NCBI RefSeq assembly: GCF_027409185.1 | Contig: NC_084462.1 | Span: forward strand, 186,190,071-186,254,070 | Reading direction: 5' to 3' | Length of the DNA: 64,000 nucleotides | Source: Cynocephalus volans | Lineage: Eukaryota; Chordata; Mammalia; Dermoptera; Cynocephalidae | In this document: in pieces, positions 61,245-64,000 of the stretch | Layout: each line of letters begins with the position of its first letter | Numbering within the stretch: position 1 is the stretch's first letter | Notes under the pieces: generated by a model | Seen by the model: the letters and a program-made list of their open reading frames with translations, nothing else | What the model was told of the DNA's origin: nothing | Database searches by the model: none | Translations under genes and position numbers: made by a program

Positions 61245-61418
61245 GACTACAATAACACATTCAACTTTCAAAAGGCGGGAACAACCCTAAGGCCACTAGA
61301 GGCAGGGGAAGGGAGGGAGGGTGGATGGGAGCGACAAGGCAGGTCAAGGGCATAAAGAAAAATTGTGATTTGTAATAATGAGTTTGCTAATAATAAAAAC
61401 TAAAAATAAATAAATATA
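60377..61418 (+). mobile_element. L1 with 5' inversion (twin-priming), copy 2 only
   Basis: About 60377-60520 reads as antisense ORF2 (the reverse complement of the 'caaatgggactatatc' to '.caaaagagacaatc' part). From about 60521 the element reads sense through the ORF2 end and 3' UTR to about 61418. AACTGCTTG precedes it (60369-60377) and follows it (61419-61427), consistent with a short target duplication. A (GAAA)n(GA)n run (61205-61247) lies in the 3' UTR. Confidence 0.85.
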
Positions 61419-62004
61419 ACTGCTTGATGGCTGCAGATGATTTCTAATTAATATTAGTTAGATATTTATATTAATCAGCTCTACATGATATAGATGAATT
61501 GGTTCCTGTCTTAAATCAGCATTCGTCAGACTTCACAAACAGTACTAGGTTTTTTTCATCATATGTAACCAGTAAACAATAAAATTCTGGGGATTCTCTA
61601 AAGGTGGAACATGGGCATGAAACAAGCCTCAAAGTCTGTTTGGACATTCCCTGGTGGATTTTCTTCAGCTTCCATTCATCAGAGGATTTTAATATGTTTT
61701 GTTTATTGTCTTCCAATTTTTTCAATTTCTTGGATTAGTTTATTGGGAAAACGACAAAGCTGTTTCCGTTGATAAAATGATGCTTTATTTCGTGTTTCCA
61801 ACCTGTACTATGACAACATTTACATCAAGTGAGCTTGTCAAAATTCTATACACAAGAGCACACACACACAGATACACACAGAAATTATGCTTTTGGAACT
61901 GTACATGACAAATAGATACTTTGCAAAAAAAGGTCCGTGATGTTCTTCACAGAAATTGTAAAATCTATCCTAACAGTCACATCAAGTAACAAGACACCAC
62001 ACAG

Positions 62005-63275
62005 CCAAAGCAATCCAGAGAAAGAAAAATAATAATAAAGCTGGAGACGTTACACTACCTGACTTTAAGTTCCACTACAAATCTATAGTAAGAGAAACAG
62101 CATGGTACTGGCATAAAAACAGACACCAAAACCAATGCAACAGAACAGAGAACCCAGATAACAAACCACATACTTACAGCCAACTGGTCTTTGAGAAAGG
62201 TACCAAGAGCACACATCAGTGAAAAGGCTGTCTCTTCAATACATGGTGCTGGAGAACCTTGAAAACCATGTGTAGAAAAGTAAAACTAGACCTGTATCTT
62301 CCATCATATTTGAAAATCAACTCAAAATGCATTAAAGACTTAAATATAAATCTTGATACCTTACAGCTCCTAAAATAAAACACAAGTGAAACACTTCAGT
62401 AAGTAGGACTGATGAAAAACTTCATGAAAATGAACCCAAAGCAAAGGCAACAAAAGAAAAAAAAATGAACCAAAGGGATTATATCAAACTGAACACCTTC
62501 TACATAGCCAAGGAAAACATTAACCAAACAAAAATTCAACTTATGGAGTGGGAATAAATATTGGTAAATTGTGGGTCCAGTAAGGGATTATTGTCCCAAA
62601 TATACAAGGAACTCAGAAAACATCACTATAAGAAAAAATAAAGTGAACCGGATTAAAAAATGGACAAAGGAGCCTAATAGACATTTCTCAAAAGAAGATA
62701 TACAAATGACCAACAGACACATTAAATAATTCTCAACATCACTAAACATCAGGTAAATACAAATCAAAACCACGCTCATATATCATCTCATTCAGATAGA
62801 CGGGCCATTATCCAGAAGACAGAGTAAGAGAAGTTGGGCAGGATTCTGAGAAAGTGAAACCCTCCTACACTGTTGGTGGGATTGTAAATCAATGCAATTA
62901 TTATGGAAAACAGTATGGAAGTTCCTCAAACAATTACAGATATATCAACCATATGATCCAGGAATCCTACTGCTGGGTATATACCTATAGGAATGGAAAT
63001 CATCATGTTGAATGGTACTTGCACTCCCATGTTTAACGCAGCTCTATTTACAGTAGCCAAGATTTTCACCCAACTTACATGCCCCGTGGTGGACGTCTGG
63101 ATAAGTAAAGTTTGGTATGTATACCAATGTAATACTACTGGCCAAATAAATAAATAACAAAATTCTGCAATTTGCAGCAACATGGATGAACTTAGGGAAA
63201 ATTATGTTAAGTGAGATGAGCTGGGCACAGAAATACCACATGTCCTCACTCATAGGAGATTAAAAAAGAAGAAGA
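62005..63275 (+). mobile_element. Sense L1 ORF2 and 3' end
   Basis: Decayed ORF2 from the reverse-transcriptase C-terminus to the 3' end ('catgtcctcactcataggagat' near 63239), then a (GAA)n tail. Its first 300 bp match 42085-42415 of copy 1. Confidence 0.85.
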
Positions 63276-64000
63276 AGAAGAAGAAAAAAGGTGCAATAAT
63301 TCGTTGAAGTTTCAAAAGAAGAGATCATATTTAGGCCACCAGAGGTGTCAAATGAGGAGGTGTTTTGGTTTAGCAAAGAACTGCTAAAGGACCCCTGTTA
63401 CACTTTCCTCTGTGTAACTGAGACAGAGAAAAGAGAAAGAAAGAATTTGCTCAAAATACAATCAATGAGGCCTGGAGGGACTGCCGCCCATCAGGGGAGC
63501 AGCCCCCATCCAAAATCAGCCGTTCTTTTTATTGACAAGACAAGGAAGTTTCACAAGAAAAATCAGTGGATACGATCATCAAAGAAGAACATGAGGACAT
63601 AGGCAATGTTACAATAGTTATCCATGGCTAAGGATAGCTTAACAACGGAAACTAGTAATATCAGTAAATTAAAGTGACATTTCAAAGTACAATTAGTAAA
63701 GAGCTAAATTGGTCAAACTGGCTCATTATCTAAACTATGACCTCTTCATAAACAAAAGTTACACTCATGATAAAATCTAAATACAATTATCTCTAAAGTT
63801 TCCCCCAACAGACAGCTTGCCCCTAGCAAACATTATTTCCACAACTTTCCCTTCAGCAATTCTTAAAATCTTTTAAGAGGAGCAGTATGACAACCACCTG
63901 TAATCTCTAAAATAATTAAAGTATACAATCCCATGCCTAACCAGTGATTAAGAGCTGATGAGATGGGCTTTGGCCGCAATACCTATGGGCTGTGGCCCCC
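63276..64000. other. Unassigned terminal sequence
   Basis: No gene or V exon. The composition (for example 'cttgcccctagcaaacatt' near 63818) could belong to an LTR, but I cannot assign it. Confidence 0.3.

Larger units (their letters stand above)
54600..62300. repeat. Segmental duplication, copy 2
   Basis: Collinear with 34600-42415. The leader, V exon, RSS and promoter flanks are the best conserved stretches. It differs by the absence of the 500-bp segment at 35275-35780 and of the L1 pieces at 39855-40262 and 41283-41545, and by its own twin-primed L1 at about 60377-61418. Confidence 0.88.

Overview
The window is part of a mammalian immunoglobulin heavy-chain variable (IGHV) locus. Five IGHV genes lie on the minus strand. 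Each has a split leader, a V exon, a 3' recombination signal with a 23-bp spacer (23-RSS) and an upstream octamer ATGCAAAT. Two clear IGHV pseudogenes and one older IGHV relic share this orientation. No D, J or constant segment and no non-immunoglobulin protein gene was recognised. The organism is inferred to be a placental mammal, most likely a bat of the Rhinolophus/Hipposideros side. The basis is a tRNA-derived SINE arm at 34.49 kb and the L1 3' tails, compared from memory, so the species call is tentative.

Layout. 0.9-1.5 kb holds a clan I IGHV1/7-like gene, apparently functional. 2.0-7.6 kb is a mosaic of antisense L1 pieces plus a solo MaLR-type LTR. 9.4-10.0 kb holds a clan II IGHV4-like gene whose splice acceptor is GG instead of AG. 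11.2-19.3 kb is an antisense L1 interrupted by a nearly full-length sense L1 (12.08-17.91 kb) and by a short L1 tail. 19.3-25.9 kb is mainly old repeats and unassigned sequence. 26.0-26.6 kb holds an IGHV3 pseudogene. 27-30.5 kb is sense L1, and 30.7-31.2 kb is a clan II pseudogene that keeps its RSS. 33-34.6 kb has rearranged L1, a 380-bp AC-rich repeat and the SINE.

About 34.6-42.4 kb and 54.6-62.3 kb are two diverged copies of one duplicated segment. Each carries one IGHV4-like gene (36.5-37.1 kb and 56.0-56.6 kb), and the copies differ by later L1 insertions. Between them lie a decayed IGHV3 relic (44.8-45.1 kb), an L1 block (45.5-48.2 kb) and an IGHV3 gene (50.25-50.88 kb) with a poor leader splice donor. 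The last 1.7 kb is an L1 3' end and unassigned sequence.

How it works together: each V exon is a substrate for RAG joining through its 23-RSS, and germline transcription would start near the octamer. About 20-30 bp beyond the nonamer most V genes carry a CTCF-core-like motif (CCACCAGGGGGCG or a variant). About 70-80 bp beyond it lies a conserved TGCACCT element with an E-box-like core. These shared 3' cassettes are the most interesting non-coding signal here. I found no sign of a non-immunoglobulin novel system.
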